From assembly GCF_000719475.1 (NCBI RefSeq), contig NZ_JOGO01000024.1, positions 1 to 64,000 on the forward strand: DNA of 64,000 bases, given 5' to 3'. Each line of letters starts with the position of its first letter. Positions within the stretch are counted from its first letter, which is position 1. Made by a program: the position numbers and the translations under genes. This stretch comes from Streptomyces sp. NRRL F-5630 (GTDB taxonomy: Bacteria > Actinomycetota > Actinomycetes > Streptomycetales > Streptomycetaceae). Below, piece after piece: positions 1-7,928 of the stretch. The notes under the pieces were generated by a model. The model was not told where the DNA came from. It did no database searches and saw nothing but the letters and a program-made list of their open reading frames with translations.

Positions 1-2
1 CC

Positions 3-1247
3 GCCGTCCCCCCGCCCCCCCCCCCCGCCCACGCCCTCGCCGCGCTGTGCCGCCATGTCATCGGCGCCCGCCTCGCCGTCCTCGCCCTCGGCATCCCCTT
101 CGCCCTGCGCTCCGCGGAGCCCGGCGCCTCCCGCGCCCTCGCGGTCACCGCGGCGGTCCTGAGCCTGCTCGGCTCGTACGCGGTGCTGCGCCACTGGGAA
201 CGCGTCGTCCCGCTCCTGCTGCGCCACCCCACGCTCCTCGCCGTCGACCTCGCCGCCACGACCGTGCTCCTGCTGATCGCGACCCCCGCCTCGCCCCTCG
301 GCTACGCGGCCGTCGCGACGCCCCTCCTCGCCGCCCTCCTCTACACCCGCCGCTGGGCCGTCTTCTTCACCGTCCTCCAGCTCACGATCCTCGCCGCCCT
401 CGCCACACCCCCCGCCGCGCCCCGCGCCGGGGTCCTCCTCGTCGCCGGTTTCTGCCTCGCCGCCGCCCTCGTGGGCGCGACGCTCCGCGCCTTCGTGCTC
501 CGCCTCCTCGCCGCGAGCACCACCCTCGCCGAGACCCGCGAGCGCCTCGCCGTCGCGGAGGCGCTCGCCGCCGAACGCGCCCGCCTCGCCCGGGACATGC
601 ACGACACCGTCGCCAAGACCCTGCACGGCGTCGCCCTCGCGGCCGAGGCCCTCTCCACGACCGAGGACCCCGCCGTCGTCCGCCGCGACGCCGCCCACGT
701 CGCCCGGGCGGCCCGCCGCGCCGCCACCGAGTCCCGCGTCCTCCTGGGCGGCCTGCGCCGCCGCACCGACGATCCCGGCGGCCCCGTCGACCTGGCCCCC
801 GAACTCGACGCCCTCCTCGCCGCCCACACCGACCGCACAGGCACCCCCGCCACCCGCTCGGCGCTCGGCCCCGCCCCGCTGCTCGCCCCCGCCACGGCCC
901 GCACCCTGCTCCTCGTGACCGCCGAGGCCCTGGAGAACACGGCCCGCCACGCCTCCGCGCGCCACGTCGTCCTCGAATACGGCACCGAGCCCGCCACCGG
1001 CCGCCTCGTCCTCGCCGTCCGCGACGACGGCGACGGCCTGCCGCCCGGCCTCCCCGCTCCCCAGGAACTCGCCGCGCGCGGCCACTACGGACTCCTCGGC
1101 CTGCGTGAACGCCTCGCGACCCTGCCCTGCCCCACCCGCCTCACGATCGGCGCGCCCCCGCGCGGACCGGGCACCGAGGTCCGCGCCGAACTGACCCTCC
1201 CCACCGCCCGAGAGGAGCCCGAGGACCATGCCCATCGCTCCGCCTGA
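3..1247 (+). CDS. NarL-type sensor histidine kinase, 5' end outside window
   Basis: The reading frame is open from the left edge, so the true start lies outside the window and 414 residues are visible. The N-terminal half has several hydrophobic membrane segments. A HisKA_3 dimerisation box follows (RLARDMHDTVAK; phospho-acceptor His codon at 600-602), then an HATPase_c domain with the N box in EALENTARHAS and a G box near DDGDGLPPG and GHYGLLGLRERL. This layout is typical of membrane kinases that phosphorylate LuxR/NarL-type regulators. The 3' end overlaps the response regulator by 20 bases, so the two form a translationally coupled pair. The signal sensed cannot be told from the sequence. 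The Tad-like surface genes downstream make control of a surface structure a reasonable guess. Confidence 0.9.
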   Translation, partial: AVPPPPPPAHALAALCRHVIGARLAVLALGIPFALRSAEPGASRALAVTAAVLSLLGSYAVLRHWERVVPLLLRHPTLLAVDLAATTVLLLIATPASPLGYAAVATPLLAALLYTRRWAVFFTVLQLTILAALATPPAAPRAGVLLVAGFCLAAALVGATLRAFVLRLLAASTTLAETRERLAVAEALAAERARLARDMHDTVAKTLHGVALAAEALSTTEDPAVVRRDAAHVARAARRAATESRVLLGGLRRRTDDPGGPVDLAPELDALLAAHTDRTGTPATRSALGPAPLLAPATARTLLLVTAEALENTARHASARHVVLEYGTEPATGRLVLAVRDDGDGLPPGLPAPQELAARGHYGLLGLRERLATLPCPTRLTIGAPPRGPGTEVRAELTLPTAREEPEDHAHRSA

Positions 1248-1875
1248 ACCACTGCGGCTCGTCGTGGCCGACGACAACCCCGTCGTACGGGCCGGACTCC
1301 GCGCCCTCCTCGAAGGCCGCGCCGACGCGGTGGTCGTGGCCGAGGCGGCGGACGGCCGCCAGGCGCTGGCCGCGACCGAACGCCACCGGCCGGACGGAGT
1401 CCTCCTCGACCTGCGGATGCCGGTCGTGGACGGACTGACCGTTCTCCCCCGCCTCGCCCGCCTGGCACCCGTCCTCGTCATCACGTACGGGCGCGACGCG
1501 GAACTCCACGCGCGGGCGAGACGGATGGGCGCGGCCGGCTGCCTGGTGCACGGCGACTTCACGGTCCCTCAACTCGTCGGGGCGGTCCGTCATTTACGCG
1601 CCGGGAGCCCGAGCCTCCCTCCCCCTTCGCAAAAGCAATCACCTGTGCGACCCTCGTGGGGCGGACCGCTGAGCGCACGGGAGGAAGAGGTCATGAACCT
1701 CATCGCGGCCGGCCTGAACAACCGGCAGATCGCGGCGGCGTGCTTCATCACCGAAAAAACGGTGAAGAACCACATCAACCGCATCTTCGCCAAGCTCCAG
1801 ACCACGACCCGCAGCGAGGCCATAGCCCGCTGGCTCGGCACGGCCCACCCCGCCCTGGGAGGACCCCATGCCTGA
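1228..1875 (+). CDS. LuxR/NarL-family response regulator with a TTA codon
   Basis: 215 residues. A receiver domain (about 9-125) has the acidic pair D15-D16, phospho-acceptor D61 in LLDLRMP and T86. The usual conserved lysine of the signalling face is replaced by H108 (GCLVHGD). A LuxR-type HTH lies at about 150-210 (LSAREEEVMNLIAAGLNNRQIA, ITEKTVKNHINRIF). Codon 123 (bases 1594-1596) is TTA, the rare leucine codon read by the bldA tRNA, so translation should depend on development. The gene overlaps its kinase gene by 20 bases. Its stop overlaps a later ATG that has a good ribosome binding site but opens a frame I judge non-coding. It probably regulates the pilin-like genes just downstream, though this is inference from position. 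Confidence 0.9.
   Translation: MPIAPPEPLRLVVADDNPVVRAGLRALLEGRADAVVVAEAADGRQALAATERHRPDGVLLDLRMPVVDGLTVLPRLARLAPVLVITYGRDAELHARARRMGAAGCLVHGDFTVPQLVGAVRHLRAGSPSLPPPSQKQSPVRPSWGGPLSAREEEVMNLIAAGLNNRQIAAACFITEKTVKNHINRIFAKLQTTTRSEAIARWLGTAHPALGGPHA
1594..1596 (+). other. TTA leucine codon in the response regulator gene
   Basis: In-frame TTA (codon 123) in the sequence reading Val-Arg-His-Leu-Arg. In Streptomyces such codons make expression depend on the bldA leucyl tRNA. By eye, the only other in-frame TTA I found in the recognised genes of the window is in adpA. Confidence 0.85.
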
Positions 1876-1964
1876 CCTCACCACTTGGGCCCACGGACCC
1901 TCCCCCCACCACCCTCCGTCGCCCTACCGTCACACCACCACACCGGCCCACCCGGGAGAGCACC

Positions 1965-2156
1965 ATGCCCCAGCCCACCACCTGGCTCCCCACCCTCCTC
2001 CACAAGCTCCGCAGGGACGACGGAGCGGGTTTCGTGGAATACGCGGGGCTGCTGATCATCATCGCGGGGATCTTCGTGCTGATCGACCAACTGGGGCTGG
2101 ACGGGCTGATCTCCGGGGCGATCGGGGATGCCGTGGACCGAGTCGTCGGAGGCTGA
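1965..2156 (+). CDS. Flp-type pilin-like small membrane protein
   Basis: 63 residues. A short basic N-terminus (LLHKLRRDDGAGFVEYAGLL) leads into one hydrophobic helix, followed by a small glycine-rich tail. The G-x-x-x-x-E-Y arrangement before the helix (GAGFVEYAG) resembles prepilin-peptidase processing sites of Flp/TadE pilins, where the Glu is the +5 residue. The ATG is preceded by GGGAGAG with good spacing. It sits between a two-component system and a TadE/TadG-like gene, the usual company of Tad (Flp) pilus genes in actinomycetes. No TadA, TadB or TadC gene is in the window; these may lie to the left. Family assignment is by motif only. Confidence 0.8.
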   Translation: MPQPTTWLPTLLHKLRRDDGAGFVEYAGLLIIIAGIFVLIDQLGLDGLISGAIGDAVDRVVGG

Positions 2157-2743
2157 CGGATTCCGGTCAGACCTTGCCGTTGTTCATCTGGGCGAGTGGA
2201 GCGATTCTTTTCGCGGCGTTCGTTCTCTATGTCTTCGCGCAAGCGGCAGTACTGCGCAATTCCGCCCAGTCGGCGGCGGACGCCGCCGCTCTCGCCGCGG
2301 CGCAGGGCGAGCGGGACGAACTCGTGCACGGGCTGGTGGACGCTGTTGCCGATGACGGTGACTGGGTGCGTTGGCTGACAGGACAGGCGCATTCCCCAGC
2401 GCGTTCCCAAGCGGCCGCCGAACGGCTCGCTGCCGCCAATGGCGCTTCGGTCCTCGGTCTGCAAGCCGTTGAGGTGCGTGGCTTCCCCGGATTCGAGGCG
2501 CATGTGCGCACAACCACCACGATTGGTGCCACGCTTGTTCCTGGCACGGCCGGGAAACATGCCAGCGCCCGTGCAACCGCGGTGGTGCGGCCAAGGTGTC
2601 AGGTCGATCCGGAAGCGGACCCGCCCGAAGAGATCCGTTTCACCTGTGCGCACGGTGAATCCTTCGATTTCGACCCCGGCACATTTGACCCCGTCGATTT
2701 GCCAGACGCTTCGGTCTTGTTCGCTGTATCTCTGGCGGATTAG
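2153..2743 (+). CDS. TadE/TadG-like pseudopilin (pilus assembly) protein, start uncertain
   Basis: The recognisable protein begins at about LTDSGQTLPLF, has one N-terminal transmembrane helix, and continues with LRNSAQSAADAAALAAAQGE, the signature of TadG-related secreted pseudopilins. The remainder is a soluble domain ending in a short acidic tail. The start is a problem. The family motif DxGQT begins right at the stop of the pilin gene, yet the only ordinary start codons nearby are TTG 2174 and TTG 2180, inside that motif. The next in-frame ATG (1868) would force a 95-codon non-coding-like prefix through the whole pilin gene. CTG 2153 abuts GGAGG and overlaps the pilin stop. I report 2153 as the most protein-consistent boundary; 2174 is the alternative. 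Confidence 0.7.
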   Translation: MTDSGQTLPLFIWASGAILFAAFVLYVFAQAAVLRNSAQSAADAAALAAAQGERDELVHGLVDAVADDGDWVRWLTGQAHSPARSQAAAERLAAANGASVLGLQAVEVRGFPGFEAHVRTTTTIGATLVPGTAGKHASARATAVVRPRCQVDPEADPPEEIRFTCAHGESFDFDPGTFDPVDLPDASVLFAVSLAD

Positions 2744-2784
2744 GCGCGCGGAGAAGAGATGCTCATACAAGGGAGGGAGTAGAA

Positions 2785-3375
2785 GTGCAGCACCGCCGCT
2801 CCGGCACAGCCTTGGTAGGACTTGTTGTCGCACTTTGCGCGTTGGTCGCTTGCGGAGGCGGGGGGGACGGGAAGGATGAACCCGCCAAAGCCGCGTCGTC
2901 GACCACCGGTTCCTCCTCTTCCGGTGCCGCGTCGTCGGGTTCACCGTCCGCGGCTGAGCCGTCCGAGGGCAACACCCAGCCGATTGCCGAGGGCAAGTCG
3001 GGGGACCGAAGCGTGGTGATCACGTCCGCTGTCCGGGGGGCGGGAGGGTACGTGACCGTATCCGGAACGGTCACCAACAACGGGAGTGGTTCATGGCTCG
3101 GAGCGGACTGGCAGAGCGATGAGACGGAACTCGCCTCCAACGGCGGTTCGCTCGCCGGCGCCAGCCTCGTCGACAACGCGGCCAAGAAGAAGTATCTGGT
3201 GCTTCGGGACACGAAGGGCCACTGCTTGTGCACCAAGTTTGACGGCCGGGTCCGCTCCGGCCAGACCGTCGACTGGTTCGCCCAGTTCCCCGCTCCTCCC
3301 TCCTCCACCAAGAAGGTCACGTTCCAGGTCGGGAGCATGCCGCCCGCCGAGATCCCGCTCAGTGAGGCGCAGTGA
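2785..3375 (+). CDS. Secreted lipoprotein next to OmpA-domain protein
   Basis: 196 residues. The GTG start follows GGGAGGG with about 8 bases of spacing. A lipoprotein signal peptide ends in the lipobox LVAC, giving lipidated Cys23. A Gly/Ser/Ala-rich flexible linker (about 24-70) precedes a compact domain with alternating beta-type segments (YVTVSGTVTNN, KKYLVLRDTKG) and a Cys-x-Cys pair (HCLCTKF). The fold resembles small extracellular beta domains, but I do not recognise a named family. The stop overlaps the ATG of the OmpA-domain gene (ATGA), so the two are co-translated and probably act together at the cell surface. Confidence 0.85.
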   Translation: MQHRRSGTALVGLVVALCALVACGGGGDGKDEPAKAASSTTGSSSSGAASSGSPSAAEPSEGNTQPIAEGKSGDRSVVITSAVRGAGGYVTVSGTVTNNGSGSWLGADWQSDETELASNGGSLAGASLVDNAAKKKYLVLRDTKGHCLCTKFDGRVRSGQTVDWFAQFPAPPSSTKKVTFQVGSMPPAEIPLSEAQ

Positions 3376-3989
3376 TGGGGCGGCTTCGGGCGGGGGCGGC
3401 TGTGGTGGTGGCTTCGGCGACGTTGGCTTTCGGGGTTCCCGGGGGAGTGGCCGTTGCCGATGACGGGCCCACCGTCCCGCCGGGGAGTGTGACCACCTCG
3501 CCGCCCCCCGACGTCGATTCGAGCAGTCCGGGACTCCGCCTCGCCGACGGCGCGCAACTCGCGCCCGCCAAAGTGCTCGACATCAAGTCCGTCGTCGAGG
3601 ATCTCGGCGGCGAGGAGCGCCGCGAGGACACGAACACCGACGTCAAATTCGCTCTTCAGGCCGAAGTCCTTTTCGACAAGGACAAATTCGCCCTCGACCC
3701 CTCCGGCAGAGCCCGCATCAAGGCCATCGCCGACGAGGCGAAGAAACAAAGGGCTCGCACCGTCCGCGTCTTCGGTTTCACCGACAACCTCGGCAGCTAC
3801 GCCCACGGCAAAACGCTCTCGAAACGCCGCGCCGATGTGGTCCACGACGAACTCGCCCCGTACCTCGGCCCCGAAGTCACCTTCGAGGTCCGCGGCTACA
3901 GCGAGGACTACCCCATCGCCGACAACACCACGGAGGAAGGCCGCCGCAAGAACCGCCGCGTCGAGGTCTCCTTCCCCCGCACCGGCTGA
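3372..3989 (+). CDS. OmpA-family domain protein, secreted
   Basis: 205 residues. A Sec-type signal peptide (about 1-30, ending near GVAVADDG) is followed by a short linker and an OmpA/MotB C-terminal domain at about 85-204. The domain shows VLFDKDKFALDPSGRARI, VRVFGFTDNLGS and the closing NRRVEVSF. OmpA domains bind peptidoglycan, so the protein probably anchors something to the wall outside the membrane. It overlaps the preceding lipoprotein gene by 4 bases. Together with the pilin-like and TadE-like genes upstream it looks like the tail end of a Tad-type cluster. That functional link is inference from neighbourhood. Confidence 0.88.
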   Translation: MMGRLRAGAAVVVASATLAFGVPGGVAVADDGPTVPPGSVTTSPPPDVDSSSPGLRLADGAQLAPAKVLDIKSVVEDLGGEERREDTNTDVKFALQAEVLFDKDKFALDPSGRARIKAIADEAKKQRARTVRVFGFTDNLGSYAHGKTLSKRRADVVHDELAPYLGPEVTFEVRGYSEDYPIADNTTEEGRRKNRRVEVSFPRTG

Positions 3990-4207
3990 GACGGGGAACC
4001 GCCCGAGCGACGTGATCCCGGCTCCCAAAGACCCACGGCGAGCGGGGGAGGCCCCACGCACCGCCGCAGGAGCGCGGGCGGTGGCAAGGCGCGAGGTCGT
4101 CCCAGGCCCCACAGCCCGCACCGCGGCCCCCTCGTCCCGCTCACCGGCAGGCTCCGCCCACGAAAAAGCCGGTGGCCCGGCCCGCGCCGCCGCGCCATGC
4201 TCTCCCC

Positions 4208-5023
4208 ATGGACCCCACGGCACACGACCCCACCCCGCACGGCCCCACCCGCCATGGCCCCGCCCCAGGCGACTTCGCCGCCCTCGTCCGTGACGGCGCC
4301 ACCTCCCCCGTCGAAGGCTGGGACTTCTCGTGGTTCGAGGGCCGGGCCACGGAAGAACGGCCCCCGTGGGGGTACGCGCGGCTGCTCGGTGAACGGATGG
4401 GGCGGGCGCGGGTGAGCCTCGACATCGACACGGGCGGGGGAGAGGTCCTGGCGAGTGCGCCCGCCGTACCGCCCTGCGCCGCGGCCACCGAGTCCTGGCC
4501 CCCGAACGCCGCGAAGGCCACCGCGCTCCTCGCACCGCGCGGCATCGTCGTGGTCGCGACGCGCGCGGGGGAGCCGCTGCCCTTCCCGGACGGCGTCTTC
4601 GACCTGGTGAGCGCCCGGCACCCGGTCCGAACGGACTGGCCCGAGGTCGCGCGCGTCCTCGCGCCCGGAGGCACGTACTTCTCGCAGGAGGTCGGCCCGT
4701 GGAGCGGCGCCGAGGTCAGCGAGTGGTTCCTCGGGCCGCGGCCGGAGGAGACGTGGACCGCGCGCGACCCCGAGAAGGCGCGCACGGCCGCCGAGGCGGC
4801 GGGCCTGGAGGTTGTCGACCTGCGGGCGGTACGGCTGCGGATGGAGTTCCACGACATCGGCGCGGTCGTCCACTACCTGCGCAAGGTCGTGTGGATGGTC
4901 CCCGGTTTCACCGTCGGGCGGTACGAGGACCGTCTGCGGGAGCTGCACGAGCTGATCGTGGCCGAGGGCCGCTTCCTCGCCCACAGCAGCCGGTTCCTCA
5001 TCGAGGCGCGCAAGCCGTCCTGA
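4208..5023 (+). CDS. SAM-dependent methyltransferase (class I, type 11-like)
   Basis: 271 residues from the ATG at 4208. An earlier in-frame start at 4172 would add 12 residues lacking coding character. A Rossmann-type methyltransferase core is visible: motif I variant VSLDIDTGGGEVLASA, a second strand with IVVVATR, an acidic/hydrophobic motif LPFPDGVFDLVSARHP and RVLAPGGTYFSQ, the usual post-motif of small-molecule methyltransferases. The substrate is unknown. The 3' end overlaps the oppositely oriented NTPase gene by 26 bases, so the two transcripts converge. Confidence 0.88.
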   Translation: MDPTAHDPTPHGPTRHGPAPGDFAALVRDGATSPVEGWDFSWFEGRATEERPPWGYARLLGERMGRARVSLDIDTGGGEVLASAPAVPPCAAATESWPPNAAKATALLAPRGIVVVATRAGEPLPFPDGVFDLVSARHPVRTDWPEVARVLAPGGTYFSQEVGPWSGAEVSEWFLGPRPEETWTARDPEKARTAAEAAGLEVVDLRAVRLRMEFHDIGAVVHYLRKVVWMVPGFTVGRYEDRLRELHELIVAEGRFLAHSSRFLIEARKPS

Positions 5024-5660
5024 GCGCGGGCGCGGTCCCGAACAGCTCCTCGACGAACGCGACCCGTCCGACCACGTCGACGCATGGCAGCGGCACGACC
5101 TCGTAGCCGTACTCCTCGTACACTCCCGCGATCACCTCGCCCGTGCGCCGCGCCACGGCGGGCGTCTGGGCGCGCTCCTGGTCGAGGCGGTAGATGTCGG
5201 GCCGGAAAGGCGCGAGGAGGACGCGCGGGTGGTACGGGTGCGCGCGGGCCGCGCGAAGGAGCGCGGGCGGGACGGGGAGGCCCTCCAGGCGGAGGTAGCC
5301 GATCGTGTCGTGCAGGCCCCGGTCGAAGAAGACGGGAGGCCCGGCGCGCTCGGCGGCCGCGTACGCTGCGGCGTCCCGCGCGGCCATCAGCTCCGCGAAG
5401 CGCGCCCGGTCGGCCCACGGCAGCGCGTCGCCGCCGCACGCCCGCTGCTCCCGGATGACCGCCCGCCCGGCCTCCGCCACGACCGGGTGCCCGCGCCGCG
5501 CCAGCGCGTCGAGCAACGTCGTCTTCCCCGCCCCCGGCCCGCCCGTCACCACGACGAACGGCGGCGGTACGGGGGAACGCTCATCGGGCGGTAGGGGCGA
5601 GCGCTCCGTACGACCGCCTGATTCCGCATCGTTACCGTGAGGGTCTCGTGCAGAAGTCAT
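4998..5660 (-). CDS. P-loop AAA-type ATPase/kinase-like protein
   Basis: About 220 residues. After a charged, proline-rich N-terminus the Walker A motif appears (TGGPGAGKTT, about residues 39-48), with a following helix LLDALARRGHPVVAEAGR. An acidic strand VFFDRGLHDTIGYL fits a Walker B/substrate-binding position. This pattern matches the small AAA_28-type NTPases, several of which are putative nucleotide or sugar kinases. The ATG at 5660 has a GGGG sequence a few bases upstream; TTG 5663 is also possible. It is convergent with the methyltransferase gene. No substrate can be assigned. Confidence 0.85.
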   Translation of the reverse strand: MTSARDPHGNDAESGGRTERSPLPPDERSPVPPPFVVVTGGPGAGKTTLLDALARRGHPVVAEAGRAVIREQRACGGDALPWADRARFAELMAARDAAAYAAAERAGPPVFFDRGLHDTIGYLRLEGLPVPPALLRAARAHPYHPRVLLAPFRPDIYRLDQERAQTPAVARRTGEVIAGVYEEYGYEVVPLPCVDVVGRVAFVEELFGTAPALRTACAPR

Positions 5661-5765
5661 CAATCCCCTAAGTTCGGACCAACGGAAATCGCACGCGCAA
5701 ACACGCGTGTTCCGGTACCGCGCGGTGGAGGGGGCCGCGCGGTACCGGTCCGGACCCGCCCCCGC

Positions 5766-6209
5766 TCAGCCGTGGGTCTCCCCGTCGCTTTCGGAGCTTC
5801 CGCCGCTCCCGGTGTCCTCGACGGTGACACGGGCTCCGGGGGACAGGCCCCAGCCGGCCATCGCGCCCGCCTCCGCCTCCAGGACGTGCCGGGCCCACGG
5901 CCGGGGCAGGCCCAGGCGCCCGGGACGCATCGTCCGCACGGACCGCACGCGCCACTCGCGGTCGAGGAACGCCACGTCGATCGCGAAGCGCATGCCGAGC
6001 GTGTGCACCGCGCTCGCCGGGCTCAGCAGCAGCGCCCCCTGGACCGCGTCCCTCCCGAGCAGCCCGCGCCCCCGTTCCCGCGCCGTCCGCGCGACCTCCA
6101 GGGGGACCGCGGAGCGCGGCGAGCCGTCCGGGGCGAGGACCCGCAGCACGGTTCCCGGCGCGAGGGGCTCCCCCGGACGGCCGCCGGACGGGGGCTCCGT
6201 ACTCGTCAT
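5766..6209 (-). CDS. DUF192 family protein
   Basis: 147 residues with the DUF192 hallmarks: ARERGRGLLGRD, then HTLGMRFAIDVAFLD, and a VLEAEAGAMAGWGL segment followed by a G-x-V end (LSPGARVTVED). These small proteins have a compact beta-rich fold and no settled function. There is no signal peptide, unlike some secreted bacterial members. It is transcribed toward the NTPase gene and is followed by about 100 bases without a gene. The ATG at 6209 is the natural start. Confidence 0.85.
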   Translation of the reverse strand: MTSTEPPSGGRPGEPLAPGTVLRVLAPDGSPRSAVPLEVARTARERGRGLLGRDAVQGALLLSPASAVHTLGMRFAIDVAFLDREWRVRSVRTMRPGRLGLPRPWARHVLEAEAGAMAGWGLSPGARVTVEDTGSGGSSESDGETHG

Positions 6210-6454
6210 ACGGGCGACCGTAGTGCCCCCGCGGCGCCCGCGTACCGTCCTCTCGTCAAACGGGCCGCACCGGCTTCGTCCGTGTGGGTGGGAGGAGCCG
6301 CGAAGCGGTGGGCGGTGATCCCGCGCGGCCCCGCTCCGGAGAGAAAGCGGCGGAAACGGGCATCAAGAGGTCGGGATATGAGCGAATCGATCGGCGCCAC
6401 GTCGTCGGGCGACCCCGGAGCGTAGTGGTAGGGCGTGAATGTCGCCGTATTCCC

Positions 6455-6530
6455 TCACGAAGGGTTAGGCTGGAACTCCCCCCCTCGGGCCGGTCCGTAA
6501 CCCCCCCCCACGGACCGGCCCGTTTTCTTT
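6455..6530 (+). ncRNA. 6C: 6C small RNA
   Basis: Two cytosine runs sit in consecutive hairpin-loop positions: 7 C at 6478-6484 and 9 C at 6501-6509. The second is the loop of a perfect 13-bp stem (6486-6498 with 6510-6522) followed by TTTTCTTT. The conserved actinobacterial 6C RNA (Rfam family of that name) is defined by two hairpins each with six or more C in the loop and is usually terminator-ended. No coding frame covers the site, and it lies alone in a 600-base gap between divergent genes. The 5' end is estimated; the first stem is less clear by eye than the second. Confidence 0.78.
6486..6530 (+). terminator. Intrinsic terminator forming the 3' hairpin of the 6C RNA
   Basis: A perfect 13-bp GC-rich stem with an 11-base C-rich loop is followed by eight bases containing seven T. 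This is one of very few textbook terminators with a clear T-tract in the window. Confidence 0.9.
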
Positions 6531-6808
6531 GCCCGGACGCGCCGGAGGACGGCGGGGCCCCGCAAGGTCTTCCCGGACCCGGGCGGCACGGCACCCCACC
6601 GGTCTCGGCGGTGCTTCGCCCGAGCGAGCGTTCAGGGGCCCGAACGCGAGACGGCCCAGGCAGCCCGCACGACTGAGGCGCCCCAGAGGGCCCGGCCGGC
6701 CCGAACGGCCCAGGCGCCCCCAGCAGCCCGAACGGCCGAGGCCCCCAAGCAGCCCAGCCGCCCCCAGCAGCCGCAGGCTTCAGCCCCGGCCCGGCTCCGC
6801 CGCCCCCG

Positions 6809-7816
6809 TCACCACTCCACCGTCAGCGCGTCGATCCGCTCCAGCTCCCGCGCCGTGAGCGCGGGCGCCGACACGGCCGCCACGTTCTCGTCGAGCTGGC
6901 GGGTCGAGGAGGCGCCGATGAGCGCGGAGGTCATGCGCGGGTCGCGCAGGACCCAGCTCAGCGCGAGCTGCGCGAGGGTCTGGCCGCGCCCGGACGCGAT
7001 CTCGTTCAGCTCGTTGAGCTTCTTGATCCGCTCCTCGGTGAGCGTCGTCGGGTCCAGGGACTTGCCCTGCGTGGCCCGCGAGCCCTCCGGGATGCCGCCC
7101 AGGTACTTGCCCGTGAGCACGCCCTGCGCGAGCGGCACGAAGGAGATGCAGCCCATGCCCGCCGTCTCCAGCGTGTCGAGCAGGCCGTCCCGCTCCGTCC
7201 AGCGGTCGATCATCGAGCACGAGGGCTGGTGGATGAGCGCGGGAACACCCATCTCGCGCAGGATGCGGGCCGCCTCGGCGGTCTGCTCCGAGGAGTACGA
7301 GGAGACACCCACGTACAGCGCCTTGCCCTGCTGGACGGCGGTCGCGAGCGCGCCCATCGTCTCTTCGAGGGGCGTGTCCGGGTCGAAGCGGTGCGAGTAG
7401 AAGATGTCGACGTGGTCCGTGCCCATCCGGCGCAGCGAGGCGTCGAGCGAGTTCAGCAGGTACTTGCGCGAGCCCCACTCGCCGTACGGGCCCGGGGTCA
7501 TCCGGTAGCCCGCCTTGGTCGAGAGGACCAGCTCGTCCCGGTACGGGGCGAAGTCCCGCGCGAGGAGCTTGCCGAAGTTCAGCTCCGCCGAGCCCGCCGG
7601 AGGCCCGTAGTTGTTGGCGAGGTCGAAGTGCGTGATGCCGAGGTCGAAGGCGTGCCGCAGGATCTCGCGCTGCGAGTCCAGGGAACGGTCGTCTCCGAAG
7701 TTGTGCCACAGGCCGAGGGAGACGGCGGGAAGGAGCAGGCCGCTGCGGCCCGTCCGCCGGTACTCCATGGTGTCGTAACGGCCGTCCGCCGCCTGGAAGA
7801 AAGCGTTGTCTGACAT
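6809..7816 (-). CDS. Aldo/keto reductase, YghZ/MgrA-like
   Basis: 335 residues, the usual length for the L-glyceraldehyde 3-phosphate reductase (YghZ/MgrA) branch of NADPH-dependent aldo/keto reductases. Seen: the N-terminal YRRTGRSGLLLPAVSLGLW, the catalytic Asp/Tyr region ITHFDLANNYGPP, the Lys strand LVLSTKAGYRM with MTPGPYGEWGSRKYL typical of this branch, the His strand VDIFYSHRFD, and a C-terminal cofactor site SALIGASSTRQLDEN. Cytosolic; probably reduces small aldehydes. It is divergent from the isoprenyl transferase gene. A related but distinct reductase is at 47732-48628. Confidence 0.92.
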   Translation of the reverse strand: MSDNAFFQAADGRYDTMEYRRTGRSGLLLPAVSLGLWHNFGDDRSLDSQREILRHAFDLGITHFDLANNYGPPAGSAELNFGKLLARDFAPYRDELVLSTKAGYRMTPGPYGEWGSRKYLLNSLDASLRRMGTDHVDIFYSHRFDPDTPLEETMGALATAVQQGKALYVGVSSYSSEQTAEAARILREMGVPALIHQPSCSMIDRWTERDGLLDTLETAGMGCISFVPLAQGVLTGKYLGGIPEGSRATQGKSLDPTTLTEERIKKLNELNEIASGRGQTLAQLALSWVLRDPRMTSALIGASSTRQLDENVAAVSAPALTARELERIDALTVEW

Positions 7817-7928
7817 GCGCGAAGGCTACGTGAGGGCCATGTGACCCGGCGTCGGGGGCCGCCCGCGAACGGCGGTAGGGTGGCGCCTTCCGGAGTGCAT
7901 TGCCTGCCGCACGGAGGGGCTGACAGAC

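Noticed and set aside
1868..2152. In-frame ATG with a good ribosome binding site giving a 95-residue extension of the TadE/TadG-like protein
   Set aside because: The extension is the out-of-frame shadow of the pilin gene, rich in His/Pro/Arg, and would overlap that gene completely.
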